Shown: positions 6,715 to 7,179 of the stretch, in pieces | Layout: each line of letters opens with the position of its first letter | Numbering within the stretch: position 1 is the stretch's first letter | Origin: an uncultured Ruminococcus sp. | GTDB lineage: Bacteria > Bacillota > Clostridia > Oscillospirales > Acutalibacteraceae | DNA: 7,179 nucleotides | Assembly (NCBI GenBank): GCA_902773245.1 | Contig: CACYDY010000150.1 | Span: 1-7,179 of the forward strand | Direction: 5' to 3' | Notes under the pieces: generated by a model | Databases searched by the model: none | What the model was told of the DNA's origin: nothing | The model's input: only the letters and a program-made list of their open reading frames with translations | Translations under genes and position numbers: made by a program

Positions 6715-6752
6715 AACAAGCGATATTGCCATGTTCTGCAATACCGCTTGTT
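6715..6752 (-). terminator. Terminator hairpin for the minus-strand gene
   Basis: AACAAGCGATATTGC (6715-6729) and GCAATACCGCTTGTT (6738-6752) pair over 15 positions around an eight-base loop. The single non-complementary position is an A-C mismatch in a plus-strand RNA but a G-U wobble in a minus-strand RNA, so the stem is continuous only on the minus strand. An A/T-rich tail, ATTTATGAATTATT, follows on that strand. The hairpin is 48 bp past the minus-strand stop codon. It could also act as backup for the plus-strand transcript. Confidence 0.7.
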
Positions 6753-6799
6753 CTATATTTATATCATATTATTATTATTAACTGCCAATCGATCGGTTT

Positions 6800-7179
6800 T
6801 TACTTAATAATAATATAAGGTGCTTTAAGACTTAAAAAAGTGCGAACATCCGCCCAATCCTGCAGCGATTGATTATTTCTTATAACATTACACACAGAAT
6901 ATGTTTTTCCGCAGGCATCAATTTTCAATGTCCATGTTTCAGTCGTACTGCCATCTTCATCGGTGCTGCGGTGAATTTTGATGTATATGCTGTCGATCTC
7001 GTTGTAAAAAACGATCAGACCTGTTCCCTTTCCCATAATGCAGTATTCACCCAAAAGCAGCTTGCCGTTAAACTTTGTAACGCCCCTTTGAACATCGCTG
7101 ATCGCATAATCAACCAAACCTCGCTGTTGAAAATACTGAAGACGTCCTTTAAAACGTTTGCGTGGATTTGTTATAAAAT
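6800..7179 (-). CDS. Hypothetical protein, C-terminal part (5' end outside window)
   Basis: I do not recognise a named family. The frame is open from the window edge to the TAA at 6800-6802 and gives about 126 residues. A TTG at 7117 could start a 105-residue product, but the frame continues upstream without a stop (ITNPRKRFKGRLQYFQQRG precedes the TTG) and no ATG is seen, so the true start probably lies beyond the edge. The visible part is rich in predicted beta strands (LLLGEYCIMGKG, GLIVFYNEIDSIYIKIH, TETWTLKIDACGKTYSVC) and ends with a likely helix (QSLQDWADVRTFLSL) and KAPYIIIK. This pattern loosely resembles small PH-like beta domains, but that is only an impression of fold. No transmembrane segment is visible. 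It converges on the kinase gene and has its own terminator, so no operon link is implied. Confidence 0.75.
   Translation of the reverse strand, partial: FITNPRKRFKGRLQYFQQRGLVDYAISDVQRGVTKFNGKLLLGEYCIMGKGTGLIVFYNEIDSIYIKIHRSTDEDGSTTETWTLKIDACGKTYSVCNVIRNNQSLQDWADVRTFLSLKAPYIIIK

Overview
The window comes from a low-GC, Gram-positive-type bacterium, most likely an anaerobic Clostridia member of the Ruminococcus/Oscillospiraceae kind. This is inferred from A/T-rich intergenic DNA, strong AGGAG-type ribosome sites, a RecD2-type helicase without RecBC, an MreB-family protein, and a Hanks-type kinase with a GGFGITY glycine loop and an N-terminal zinc ribbon. No taxonomic marker gene is present, so the assignment is tentative.

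Layout. Positions 1-88 hold an A/T-rich leader with a probable extended -10 promoter. Positions 89-2937 are a two-gene operon: a RecD2-like DNA helicase and a ComF-family phosphoribosyltransferase-like protein, joined by an ATGA overlap. Positions 2938-3148 contain a weak hairpin terminator and then a near-consensus promoter. Positions 3149-4171 encode an MreB-family actin-like protein that starts with GTG. After an 87-bp gap, 4259-6640 encode a 793-residue protein made of a zinc ribbon, a Ser/Thr kinase domain, a P/N/Q/M-rich linker and an RCC1-like repeat domain. Positions 6641-6799 hold two hairpins, one for each converging transcript. Positions 6800-7179 are the 3' part of a minus-strand gene of unknown function that runs off the window edge.

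The first two genes fit DNA repair or DNA uptake and processing. The next two are the most interesting part: an MreB-like protein outside any visible mreBCD cluster, whose usual catalytic glutamate is replaced by alanine, followed on the same strand by a soluble kinase ending in seven RCC1-like repeats of exactly 38 residues. A working hypothesis is a cytoskeletal filament and kinase module in which the propeller recruits a partner or restrains the kinase. The sequence shows the architecture and the adjacency; the functional link is inference.
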